Below are positions 34,263 to 46,385 of a stretch of 64,000 bases of DNA, in pieces. Positions within the stretch are counted from its first letter, which is position 1; every line of letters starts with the position of its first letter. This DNA is from Stenogyne calaminthoides (taxonomy: Eukaryota > Streptophyta > Magnoliopsida > Lamiales > Lamiaceae), in assembly GCA_037126765.1 (NCBI GenBank), contig JBBCBC010000031.1, positions 8,131,638 through 8,195,637 of the forward strand, given 5' to 3'. The notes beneath the pieces are model-generated. The model was given only the letters and a program-made list of their open reading frames with translations, was not told the origin of the DNA and did not search any database. Made by a program: the position numbers and the translations under genes.

Positions 34263-35090
34263 ATTTTTATTGATGTATCGACTCTAGAATGATTTCGCCT
34301 ATGTCTCGTTATAAGAATTAATTGAACACGTGTGTCTTTTTCTTTTTCTTTTTTGGACGTGTCTGCCACATGTATTTCTCACTTTTTCATATTTTTTTAT
34401 TATTCTAAAAAAATATCTCACATGTCGACGCCCTGCCAAATGTTCGTCTGTCTATATTTCTAAAGTTAAACTCTACATCCGTCGCCCCTACCCTCACAAG
34501 CATCCACTCCATTCTTGGAGCGTATACTCATTGTGGTTCGGAGGCTTCGACTCTCCCAACCCCAAGAAAAAAAAGAATACAGAGTAGTTCTGAAAAACTT
34601 CTTAATCACAATTACAGTGTGTTATTTAAAGATTTCTTTAATCTTTCAATATTAAATTTCTATTGTACAGCCAAAAGCTAGTAACAACTTAATTTTCAGA
34701 TATTTCTGAATTATTGTATGAATCTGCTGACCTCATTTTTTTGATATATCAGATGCTTCCAAAGCAGCCACCTTCGTCTCGAATGCTTGAATATCAAATG
34801 TTTTGCTGCATTTTCTGTACAAATGATAATGGTCTTTTTTTTTTCCCTCGAGCTCGTGCTGAATCAACAAAATTATTTGGAACTCATCTTATTAGATGAA
34901 AAAATATTTTATAATTTATTATTTATTAAATAATTACTGATTTTTTCATTATTTACCAACCATGTCTAATTTTATGGAATATCTATTTTATATATATATA
35001 TATATATATTAATATTTATAGGGAACCAAGATTGAAGCAACAATTATCATAAAGCTTATTGTTCGAACCCATCACTCGACAAGGATTGTT
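34263..35090. other. Intergenic DNA
   Basis: No supported gene. There is a (TA)n run at about 34989-35010. Confidence 0.4.
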
Positions 35091-35093
35091 ATA

Positions 35094-35335
35094 CTCTCTC
35101 TGTCCTGTTTTAAATTGTTCATTCACTGTTTGGCTCGTATTATAACGAAAAAGTTGTTTATTATTAGTATTTGAAATGATAAAGAGATTTTTAAGGTGAG
35201 GTATAATAGTCATATCCCTCATCTATCCTACACCTCCTTACAAATCACTTTATCATTTCATATATTAATAAACAACTCATTCGCTAAAACACGAGTCAAA
35301 AAGTGAAAGAACAATTTAAAACAGGACGGAGGGAG
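35094..35335. mobile_element. Stowaway-type (Tc1/mariner) MITE
   Basis: A 242-bp element with terminal inverted repeats CTCTCTCTGTCCTGTTTTAA and its complement ending GGACGGAGGGAG, flanked by TA (35092-35093 and 35336-35337). Inner arms also pair (AATGATAAAGAGATT with AATCACTTTATCATT). No coding. Confidence 0.88.
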
Positions 35336-35349
35336 TACACTTTATCCAA

Positions 35350-36269
35350 TGTTAGTGTAGATCAAAATTAAGGGACTGTGTTGACGACAAAACATCCATA
35401 CAAATTGCGATTCCATAATCATATGCAAAGATGCTCGGCATTCATGATTCAAAAGTCTGAATGTGGTTTCACTTCTTTTGATGAAATACAAAGATAATCT
35501 ACACAACAAGATGTTATCCTCAAATGTAAATATTTTGTGTTGATGTTGCACGGATGTTGTTCCAGATGTTGGACAACATTCTGCACAACATCTTAAATTT
35601 GCCCTTTCTCCTAACACTGACTCCGGTTTATTAGATGTGTTTTTCTATGTTTCCTACATTGCAGGTTGAAGACAATTTCGGATATTGTCAAGCGGTTGCA
35701 ATAATGGAGTAAGAATAGAAAGATCATGGGTGGTTACACCAAGATCATGGAGATAGTGGAGGAGATGCAAAAGGCTGTCCAAGGTCGAATGGATAGGACA
35801 ATGCAGTTGGTCTTCAAGTCTATAAATAGACTGCATTGGTCGACATTCAAGTTTGAGTTAAAGTGAAATCCTATTTGCTCTGCTCCAAACTTAAGAGAGT
35901 AGCATCCGAGACACAACCGTGAGTGGAGTGTGAGGGTCGATGCTATGTCTATTTGTACTAGTCGAGTGTATACCAACATTTCCCATCAGTATTGTGTTTG
36001 TCTTAGTAGATCAAGTTTTAGGTTGAATAAGATCACTAGTTACTTGTTCGAATAGATTGGTTTTTGGTGTGTGGTTTTTCACTACACCTTTTAGGACCTT
36101 GTAAGAGATTCGTGTGTATCTCACTACTCGTTATAGTGATGTTTTTAATCATAAGGTTCGTATAGTCTGATTATAGACTATACACAATTTTGGAAAATCA
36201 TTTGCACTGCGTTTTTATACTTCCGCTGTCATATGCTGTTTTACATGTTGCACAACATTTTCAACAACA
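35350..36269 (+). repeat. LTR-like fragment (SIRE-like)
   Basis: Contains a TATA box TATAAATA at 35821-35828 and repeated TGTTGCACGGATGTTGTTCC, GGACAACATTCTGCACAACA and ATGTTGCACAACATT words that are common in SIRE-type LTRs. Termini TGTTAG and CAACA are plausible, but no matching target duplication was found. Confidence 0.35.
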
Positions 36270-36424
36270 CTCTGAAAATACACGCACACACACTTTCATT
36301 TTGTAAAAAATATTATGCATTCACATATTTCATAATTATCTAATCTACAAATAAAGTTGATAAGCCACAATTAAATTCATACTTTTGCATTTGTAGATAT
36401 AATCGGATGCATGTTTTGAATTTT

Positions 36425-36660
36425 TAATGTCGAGACAGTTGATGTTAAGGGCACCGATAAAAAGAAAATTAACATAAAGTTGGAGGATGAAAGGTAACCC
36501 ATTAAACTATGATTTTAATTTTATGAATTCCTTATTAGAATATTACTTAATAACTTAATACATTCTTTTATTAGTCAGGCCAGAATTACTTGCACACTTT
36601 AAGAAGATATTCATTATGAAATTCTAAAATATGAGAAGGATTATCCATCTAAACCTATGG
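36425..36660 (+). pseudogene. RPA-like (OB-fold) gene remnant in the Helitron
   Basis: The frame around 36440-36495 reads DVKGTDKKKINIKLEDER, followed by an intron-like gap with a donor-like GGTAACCC. From about 36575 it reads QARITCTL, then a stop where Trp is expected, then EDIHYEILKYEKDYPSKP. This matches the replication protein A OB-fold pattern (IxLEDExG ... TLW) carried by many plant Helitrons. It is only a fragment and is not functional. Confidence 0.5.
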
Positions 36661-39600
36661 TGATTGTATTAATACTATATATTTTATTTATTTAATTATA
36701 TTGTATTATTTATTTATTTTTGTTTAGTTAATTTTTATTGGACTTAATTTAACAAAAAGTAAAATATTCAATCTATATTATGTCAATATGTCAATGTGAA
36801 TTATATGTAATTATTAATTCTTTAATGATTAGTTTTATATTATAATTGTTGTTATATATATTTTAATTTATTTTATGTAACAAAATTATTTTATATTATA
36901 ATCCATTCATTTTTAATTTTTTTTATTAATATTGTTGGGAGATAAATTTGATAAGAAGATTTCGATTAGATCCCAAAACCCTGAATGTGATAATGTATCA
37001 AAATATCTTGATAGATGAACTCGGGGTTCAAATAGATTAAGTTGTTTAGGAAAATCTGCACCATGTATAGTTAGTAAATATAGTTCAGGTGATAATAGGT
37101 CTTGCTTTGATCACTGATTGAAGCATACATTAAGGGGGAATTCAATGTATGAACCGAAGACCTGAAGACTGAAAACCTTAAGATTGAAGATCTGAAGACT
37201 GAAGATCTGAGTCTATCAACCAGAAGTCAGATGGACTAAATCAAGAGTCCTGAACATTTATGAAGAATAAATGTTAGGCATGAAGACCTTGCAGATAAAG
37301 AGAATGTAGACTAAGTGTCTATCATTCGAAGTCTTTAAGGATGTCTTTTACTCGGTGGAGTTGACTATAGAGAGCCGTTTTGTTTGTCTCTGTTCAACTA
37401 GTCAATCAGAGAACGCTTGCTCAGTATGGACACTGACAATGAAAGGGACAACTCGTTGAAAAGGTCAAAACTAAAACAATACAGTCTGCAAAACAAGTGT
37501 AAGGGCTTTTTGAATGCATATTACCCAAACCATACAAGAGCTTGTTGAAGACCTAAAATAGTCGCTTTACACATACCAAAAGAGGAAATTCAAGATGATA
37601 TCTCTGTTGGGGAATAGTGTACCCGGATCTATTCGGGGTGAATTTAAATACAAATTTAATTCTGATAATTATTACTAGCATGAATTAATCCTATATTAAT
37701 TCAAATAATAATACAACAACAAATCATGCATACAAGTTCGTCACATAAATCCTACGCATGCGGAATAACTAGGAGTTTACGTGAACTAACCTCTTGGAGT
37801 GACAATCGTCTGGAAGGTGGATCCCGTTCGCACGAACACACCAAAAAGTCTTCCCAAGTATTCTCAAGTCCTTGCTCGTCAATCCGGTGGTAGGACGCTC
37901 GCGAACAATTAACAAAAGGGAAAAATAAATTTTATATTGCACCACCTTTGTGGATTTCTAAATTTTCCAATACATGGAATTGCATTGGGGATGAAAAATT
38001 CATCTCCTATTTATAATACTAAGGGGGCGAAAATATTAGGGTTTAGGGAGATTGGGAAATTTCCTTGCTTCTTCTCCAAGAAACAATTTTGGATATATCC
38101 AATATATTCTATTTCCCAATACATCTCCCAAATAAAATCTCCTCCTCCTTATGTTATGGAATTTTTGAAATTTTCATCATAAATAGCCAAGTGGGAGATT
38201 TCTTGAATTCAATGAGATAATCTTGTATTCCAAGAATACTTATCTTCATTCCATAACAAAATTCAAAGAAAATCTTTCTCCCTCTTTTATTCATAATTTA
38301 TGAAAAATTAGGCAACAATAATTTATTTTATTTTAAACACCTTTTTCAGTTATTGAACTTTATGTTTGGGCTACTTGGGGGGCCTTTAGGAGAATTAAGA
38401 TTGGACCTTCCAATGAACTTTGAATTTTCAATATTGAGCCACAATATTATTCAAGCCCATAAATATTAATTAATCCCACTACATAATTAATACTGCACTA
38501 TCCATCTTAACCCATATTACTATCAATATGACTCCCGATTATTATTTTCCGTGTTTAAGATTATCTAGTCCATTAATTAATTCAAGCCACTGAAATATCT
38601 TTATATTAATTGACATCTTTTTCCTTGGTTAAGGAAACGACTCAACATTATTATCCATACCGGAATTAAATTCCACTTGCAAGATTTGGTATGATAAATC
38701 TTATGAGCCCCCCAAGGGGACAAATAAAATAAGACGCGATTTTTTGCACACGTTTTCAGATTAAATCTTAGCAATCGTCGTGTAATCAATATCATTGCCC
38801 AAGATACAAGGTATTGAATCTCAATGATTCTCTTCCCATCATAAGTCAAAGCAACGACTATTGATTGCACACGATCCTATTTAAGGGACGGAGATTAAGA
38901 AATAATGAACCACTGAGGTCTAATTCTTCTATTTTCAGTGCTGAAGAATTTGTCCTTCTTGTATGTCATGTTCAGTGCATCATGATGCACTGATGCAATC
39001 TCTTAGTCAAGACAAGTCAATCTGAGCCTTACACCTCAACCTTTCGTGATGGTTTGTTCATTTCCATCTAGGTCGTGAAAGTGTACTTTTAGTTACAAGG
39101 GAATGTTAATTTAATCTTCTGTGATCTGGTATCACTAAATTAACTACTATTGGGAAATTAGGGGTGCCCAGATCTATTTGAGATGATTTTAAATACATAT
39201 TTAAATTAAATAATTAATTACTAACATGAATTAATCCAAAATCAATTCAACATAATAATTAAACAACATGCATACACGTAATTCACGTAAATCCTAAACA
39301 TGCGGAACTAGGAGTTACGAGATTACATACCTCTTGTAGAGACAATCATTGAGACGATGGATCAACCCAAAGTACCTTCCCAAATATGTCCCAAAGTCCA
39401 CGAACGTAACCCGGTGGGAGGATTCGCACGAACGATTTTAACAAGAGAGAAAACAAAAAATATTATGCTACCACCTTTGTGGATTTCTAATATTTCCAAC
39501 ACATGAAATTGCAGTTGGGAATGAAAAATCCATCCCCTATATATAGGAATGGGGGGGGGCAATTTTTAGTGCTAGGAAAATAGGGAAGAAAATCTTTTCT

Positions 39601-40608
39601 TGTTCTCCAAGAAATCTTGAATATATCTCCTATATTCTTTTCTCCAAATTTAAATTTTTCATAAACATCTCTTCCCCTTTTTATTCCTAAATTTTCGAAA
39701 ATAACAAGGCATAAAGAATCAAGATTTGACTTCTTGAATTTATGGGATAATTATGTATTCCTACAATAATTATCTATTTTCATATAATATCTACAAGAAA
39801 ATCAAGACAATCTTTTCTTCCTTTTTATCTACATATTTTCGAAAATATCAAGAAATATTAGGCAAGAATATTTTCTTCTCTCTTTCATTAATTGGACTTT
39901 ATTTTGGGCTATTTGTGGGGCCTTTAGGAGAATTAAGATTGGACCTCCAATGGACTATGAAACTATAATATTGGGTCAAATATTATTCAAGTCCATTAAT
40001 ATTAATTTATTCCACTATAAAATTAATATTGAACTATCTATCTTAACCCATATTATGATTTCACTATAATATGGCTCCCGGTTATTATTTCCCGCGTTTA
40101 AGATTATATTAGTCCATTAATTAATTAAGCCACTGAACAAGCTTTATATTAATTAATATATTTGTCCTTGGAGTAAAGACAACTCAACATTATTATCCAT
40201 ACCGTAAATAAATTTCCACTTGCAAGATTTGGTATGATAAAGGTTCTGAGCCCACCAAGGGGACAAATCAAGCAAGATGTACTTGCACGCGATTCTCCGT
40301 ATTAAATGTCAGCAATCATCATGTAATTAATAATATTGCCCAAGATATAAGGTATCGAATCGCATTGACTCTCTTCCCATCATAAGTCAAAGCAATAGTT
40401 ATTAATTTCACACGATCCTATTTAAGGGACGGAGATTAAGAAACAACACACCACTGAGGTCTAATTCTTGTATATTCAGTACCGAAGGATTTGTCCTCCT
40501 GTAGGTCCTTATTCAACGCACCTAAATGCGCTAGTGTATCCCTTGGTCAAGACAAGTCAATCTGGGTCTTACACTTCAACCTTTCATGATGGTTTGTTCA
40601 TTTCCATC

Positions 40609-42455
40609 TGTTGGGGAATGAGTTGCACAGATCTATTCGGGGTGAATATTTAAATACAAATTTAATTCTTTAATTATTACTAGCATGAATTAATCCTATA
40701 TTAATTCAAATAATAATTGCAACAACATATCATGCATATAAAAAGTCACGTAAAACCTACGCATGCGGAATCTACGGGTTTACGTGAACGTACCTCTCGG
40801 GATGGCAGTGAATTCGGTTGGACGGACTAACCAAAAGGACTTCCCAAGTATTCCCTTAGCCCTTGCTCGACAATCCGGTGGAAGGATACTCGCGAACAAT
40901 TAACAAAAGGAAAAAATAAACTTTGTTGCACCACTTTCGTGGATTTGCTAATTTTTCCAGCACATGGAATTGTACTTGGGAATGAAACAATCATCCCCTA
41001 TTTATAGGAGAGGAGTGGTCGAAATTTCTAGTAGAAATCAATGTGGGAAAAGACTTTTCTTGATCACCAAGAAATCTTGAATATATCTTCTGTATTCTTT
41101 TTCCCATAATTAAAATATTCCACAAAAATCCCACCTCCTCAATTATGGATTATTTTCGAAAAAAATGATGCAAGAATCCAAGATTTGGATCTTCTTGAAT
41201 TTATGAGATATTCTTGTATTTCAAGAAATACATATCTTCCATAATATCTTTTCAAGAAAATCAAGAAAATCTTTCTTGCCCATTATATTCAAAAATTTCG
41301 AAAATTCTATATAGATAACCAAGTGGGAGATTCCTTGAATTTAATGAGATAATCTTGTATTCCAAGAATACATATCTTCATTCCATAACAAAATTCAAAG
41401 AAAATCTTTCTCCCTCTTTTATCCATAAATTTCGAAAATTTAGAGGAAAAATAAGCAACAATATTTATTTTATTTTAATCACATTTTTTAGGTTATTGGA
41501 CTATTTGTTGGGCTACTCGGGGGCCTTTAGGAGAATTAAGATTGGACCTTCTAATGGACCTTGAATATCTAATATTGAGCCACAATATAATTCAAGCCCA
41601 TAAATATTAATTAATCCCACTACATAATTAATATCAGACTATCCATCTTAACCCATATTACGGTCAATATGGCTCCGGTCATTATTTCGGTGTTTAAGAT
41701 TATCTAGCCCATTAATTAATTCAAGCCATTTGAAATAGCTTTCCATTAATTAATATCTTTTATCCTTGGTCAAGGAACGGTTCAACATTATTATCCATAG
41801 GAAACTAATTCCACTTGCAAGATTTGGTATGATAAAGCTTATGAACCTCCCCGAGGGGCAAATCAAACAAAAGCGTGCTTGCACACACGATTCTTCAGAT
41901 TAAATCTTAGCAATCACATGTGACCAATAATATTGCCCAAGATAAAAAAGTATTGAATCTCTCTCCGATTCGCTACCCATGATAAGTCAAAGTAATAGTT
42001 ACCAATCCCACGTGATCCTATTTAAGGGGCGAAGGTTAAGAAACAACGAACCATCGAGGTCTAATTCTTCCTCATTCGGATTCGAAGAATTTATCCTCCT
42101 CAGAGGTCCTATTCGATTGCATCGGTCATGCACTAGTGTAATCTCTTGGTCAAGACAAACCAATCGAGTCTTACACCTCAACCTTTCGCGATGGGTTGTT
42201 CATTTCCATCTAGGTCGTGAATGGCGTACTTTTTAGTTACAAGGATTTGTTAATTTAATCTTACGTGATCCGGTATCACTAAATTAACTACAATGTAACA
42301 CGCATTTAATTATTGAACAATTATGCAGTAAATATATGTAACATTCAATCATATTTAAAGCATCAGTGATAAATAATTTATTTCAGTAAATAAGTCTGAA
42401 AAATCAGTTTCGATTATACAAAGTAAAAAGCATACTTTTCAGTATAATCCCAACA
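40609..42455 (-). repeat. Element C 3' LTR
   Basis: 1847 bp, from TGTTGGGGAATGAGTTG to ATCCCAACA. Contains the minus TATA box near 40994-41003 and the internal imperfect duplication common to this LTR group. Confidence 0.93.
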
Positions 42456-42466
42456 ATCTCCCACTT
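42456..42466 (-). promoter_or_regulatory. Element C polypurine tract
   Basis: Minus-strand AAGTGGGAGAT directly abuts the 3' LTR, as required for plus-strand priming. A second near-identical tract lies at about 42550-42570, overlapping the pol stop. Confidence 0.8.
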
Positions 42467-42565
42467 ATACTCAAAGTCTGCTTTTAAGTATACTACAACA
42501 TGTCTCGCGTAGTCCGTGACATCTAATGTCACCTACACGAACCTAATAATTTCTCCCACTTATAC

Positions 42566-43150
42566 TCAAAGCAGATTGGCAACGGTCTTGACACCCATTC
42601 CACCCACATGTCTCTCGAATGTATTCAGAGGCAGACTCTTTGTGAATGGATCTGCTAGGTTATCCTCAGACGCTATCTTTGCCACATCTCCTCTCTTAAC
42701 GATTTCTCGTATAAGATGTCTTTCCTTTAGTGTGCTTGTTTGACTCGTGGACTCTTGGTTCTCTTGAATTTGCAACTGCCCTTAGCAGATATTGCTAGAC
42801 AAATTCAGAACACCATCCAAGTCCACTAAGAAGATCTAGAGCCCAATCGGTTCTTTCACTGCTTCACAAACAGCTACTTACCCGACTTCCATGGTTGAGT
42901 CAGTGATGCATTTCTGCTTCACACTCGTCCATTTGATGGCTACACTTCCCAAATGGAAACACACTAACTGAGGCAGATAATTTCTAGAATCTAAATCTGA
43001 TTGGAAATTCGAGTCCGTGTAGCCGATGGGGATTGGAGTATCTGACTGATAAATCAACATTCTATCCCGAGTTCTTTTCAGACACCTCAGAATGTTTTTA
43101 ACTGTCGTCCAATGCGCTTTCCCTGGGTTACTTTGATATCTTGCTACCAT
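42566..43150 (-). pseudogene. Element C RNase H
   Basis: The last piece (42566-42775) contains EDNLADPFTKSLPLNTFERH and the natural end VANLL-stop, which shows where pol ends in this group. The upstream piece (42878-43150) has VARYQSNPGKAHWTTVKNIL and WTSVKQKCITDSTMEVG. The central catalytic segment between the pieces is garbled by frameshifts. Confidence 0.82.
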
Positions 43151-43162
43151 GCCTACGGCAAA

Positions 43163-44060
43163 TCAGATATCCGGTCTCGTACACAACATTGCATACATAA
43201 GGTTTCCGACAGCCGAAGCACAAGGAATACCTTTCATGTCATCTATCTCCTTTTGCGTCTTAGGGGACATTTTCTTGGATAGATGGATTCCAAATCTGAA
43301 AGGTACGAATCCTTTCTTGGAATCTTGCATGCTGAAGCGTTTCAAGACAGTGTCCATGTATGAAACTTGCGATAACCCGATCATCTTTTTCTTGTGATCT
43401 CGAGTGATCTTGATCCCAAGGATGTGTCCGGCTTTCCCTAAGTCTTTCATATCAAACTATTTTGAAAAACCATGCCCTTACGTCTGATCACACCTTCACA
43501 TCGTTCCCGATGATCACAATGTCATCTACGTATAGTACTAAAAATACCAATGCAGTTTCGACACGCTTTTTATACACACAACTTTCAAACTTGTTTTGAT
43601 CAAACCCATAAGACTTTATTACATGATCAAAACTTTGGTTCCAAGCTCTGGATGCCTGTTTGAGTCCGTAAATGGACTTCTTGAGCTTACAAACTTGGTG
43701 TTCTTGGCCTGTTTCAACGAAACCTTAGGGTTGTTGCATATGGATCTCTTCATCAAGACTTTCGTTAAGGAAAGATGTCTTGACATCCATTTGCCTGATT
43801 TCAAAGTCGAAATGCACAACAATCGATAAGAGAATACGGATGGACTTAAGCATGGCTACGGGAGAAAAAGTTCCCTCATAATCGATCCCTTTTTTCTGAG
43901 TGTAACCTTTCGCCACTAGTCTTGCTTTAAAGGTTTCAACCTTCCTTTCCGGTCCTCTTTTCCTCTTATATACCCACTTGCATCTAATGGATTTGACCCC
44001 ATTAAGTGGTTTGACTAGCTCCCACACTCTATTATGAAACATAGAACCCATTTTGGCTTT
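43163..44060 (-). pseudogene. Element C reverse transcriptase
   Basis: Piece 43163-43450 starts MKDLGKAGHILGIKI. YVDDIV is legible at about 43515-43535 in another frame. The N-terminal half (within 43725-44477) has CKWVYKRKRGPERKVETF, ARLVAKGYTQKKGIDYEGTF and QMDVKTSFLNESLDEEIHMQ. Frameshifts near 43460 and 43725 disable it. Confidence 0.83.
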
Positions 44061-45224
44061 CATTGCTGTTTGCCAAGAACCTGCATCCTTATCTTGGAGT
44101 GCCTCGTCATATATCCATGGGTCTGATTCGTCTTGTCCGGGAATCAAGTCCGAGGACTTTCCTATTCCCATGAATCTCTCGGGCTGTCTAACAACCCTCC
44201 CACTATGACGAGGCTCCTGTTGTGAAAGCGTATCGATTGGTATATCATCTAGTACAGTTGGCACTGAGGTTTGCCCTCTAAGCTCATTTAAGGTAATCTC
44301 ACTTCTGGGTTTTCTTTGGTTCATATAGTCTTCTTCCAAAAATCTAAAGTGAGTGCTGATGACCACCTTTTGATCTTCGGGACTATAGAACATACACCCT
44401 TTTGTTCCCTCGGGGTATCCTACAAACAACCTTAATTCTGATCGAGGATCCAATTTACCGGCTTCCTTGTCCAACACGTAGGCCGGACACCCTCAAATGC
44501 TCATGTGTCTCATACTAGGCTTGCGCCCGGCCCACAATTCTTTGGGAGTTTTGGGAAACGATTTGGATAACACCAAGTTCAGAATGTAAGTCGCTGTTTC
44601 CAAGGTATGACCCCAGAACGACTCGGGAAGATCCGCATAACTCATCATTGATCTAACCATTTCCAAAAGAATTATGTTGCTTCGCTCTGCAACCCTGCTT
44701 TGTTGAGGGGTTCCGGGTGCAGTGAGCTGGGATACAATCCCTTAATCAGATAAGTAGTTCAAAAAACTCATCGCTGAGGTATTCGCCTCCACGATCAGAT
44801 CGTAGAGACTTGATACGTTTTTCCTTATGATTCTCTGTTTAAGCCTTAATTCTGATCGAATTTCTCAAAGATCTCAGATTCATGCTTCATAAGGAAAATG
44901 TAACCGTACCTTGAGTAATCATCAATAAAATTACTCATAACCTCCTCTTGCTTTGGTTAACATTGGACTACATACATCTGTGTGAACTATCTCTAACACT
45001 TCTTTGGCACTATTCCCCTTGGCTCCAAATGCCCTCTTGGTCATATTACCCTCCAAACATGATTCGCAGGTTGGGATTTGTTCAACTTGGAGACGCTCCA
45101 GTGAACCATCTTTCACTAACCTTTGGATCCTCTTTGGATTTATATGACCTAATCTTAGATGCCAAAGAAGTATTTCGTTCACGCTTTCTTTTGTCGGAAA
45201 TAGTTGATGTGTTATAGGATGCAT
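44061..45224 (-). pseudogene. Element C integrase
   Basis: Read leftwards: LLWHLRLGHINPKRIQRLVK, CESCLEGNMTKRAFGAKG and HTDVCSPM (first catalytic Asp kept) in 44931-45224. RSDRGG and VAERSN remain in scattered frames between 44680 and 44820, and the C-terminal GYPEGTKGCMFYSPEDQKVV in 43725-44477. The segment 44480-44930 has several frameshifts. Confidence 0.8.
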
Positions 45225-45254
45225 TTCATGAGTGGTGTGTGCGATTAATTGTAT

Positions 45255-45842
45255 AGAGATTTTCCATCAATTTTCAAATCAGATACACTCATCATTTCAA
45301 AAATGATGTCATTCTTATTAGAAGAAACTTAGTGTCCTTTAATCGAATTTTAGAAACTGAAAGTGAATTCTTTCTAAAACTGGGAACATAAAGATAATCT
45401 CAAAAAACTTTATCTTCAAAAGATAGGTGCACTTCTCCCATCGCTTTAATTCTTTACTCATGTAGCATTGCAATGTCTCGCTACTTACGTAGTATTGCAA
45501 TAATCGTTACTATCGTAGAAGCATTGCAATATCTCCGCCACTTACGTAGCATTGCAATGTCTTCTACTTTAAATAACGTTGCCCGGTGTGATGAGGATCT
45601 CACTCCCACTAAGTTGCCGGATCATTTAGAACCCGTGAAGCCAACATGATTAGTGGATCTCGTATCAACCACCCACGAATGAGAAGTATACCCGCTAAAC
45701 AAGTTTCAACAACTAGTGCGTGAGAATTACCTTTCTTTCCTTCCCTTTTGGGGTTGGAGCAACAAAACCTCCATTGTCCTCTCTTACCGCATCTTAAGCA
45801 CTTCCTCTTTGGATTTTCCTTGACACAACAAGCATTCCTCAT
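45255..45842 (-). pseudogene. Element C zinc knuckle and protease, degenerate
   Basis: The knuckle reads CLRCGKRGQWRFCC, so the conserved His is lost. The protease active site, legible near 45650-45675, reads WVVDTRST, with DTG changed to DTR. A roughly 29-bp tandem expansion (45450-45575) interrupts the protease. Confidence 0.78.
45450..45575. repeat. ~29-bp tandem repeat inside the protease of element C
   Basis: Four to five imperfect units built on CTTACGTAGCATTGCAATGTCT. Element A has a single copy of the corresponding word (TCGTAGCATTGCCCAGTGTG near 6702), so it expanded within this copy or its lineage. Confidence 0.8.
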
Positions 45843-45849
45843 CTTACCA

Positions 45850-46385
45850 TTGCCCTTGGCAATGATTGAGTTTTATTGCTTATGGCCTTTGGTCCTCTTC
45901 TTTATCTTGCCTACCCCCTTGGCCTAGAAGATGAAGCGGCCCGCCACTTGCCGTCAAAGCTTGAGTTTGGTGCCTTATCATCATTTTCGCCGAGACCAAA
46001 AGCTTGCAACAAATTATTTAGCGAGGCCAAAATGCTCAAAAACTTTTTAAGAGAGTGAAGTACCAAATTCATCCGAGTCTCGGATCATAATCTGCGACTC
46101 GAGAATCTCAAGTTTGTTCGGGATGGGCCATCTATTTTGAGGACGTAATCCCTTACGGGTTTGCCCTCCACCATTTTCAAACGACGACATCTCTCCGAAG
46201 GTGATCCGACGAGTCCCGCGTATTTTGACTCGTCGGTTGGCTCATCGATTTTGGTGTGTCAAGAATCCACTTGTGCTTTTTGTGCGATTAGGACAATTAT
46301 AATTTTTCGTTTCCAATCAATATAGCTTCCATACATATTGTATTAACTTTAAGTATAATAACGATGGATTAAAAGGTAACGACAT
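45850..46385 (-). pseudogene. Element C gag remnant
   Basis: Starts at ATG 46385 with MSLPFNPSLLYLKL, parallel to the gag start of A, but it is frameshifted almost at once and much shorter than in A (about 0.53 kb against 0.69 kb). Pieces such as the PHLNKLEILE-like segment near 46100 are barely recognisable. Confidence 0.65.
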
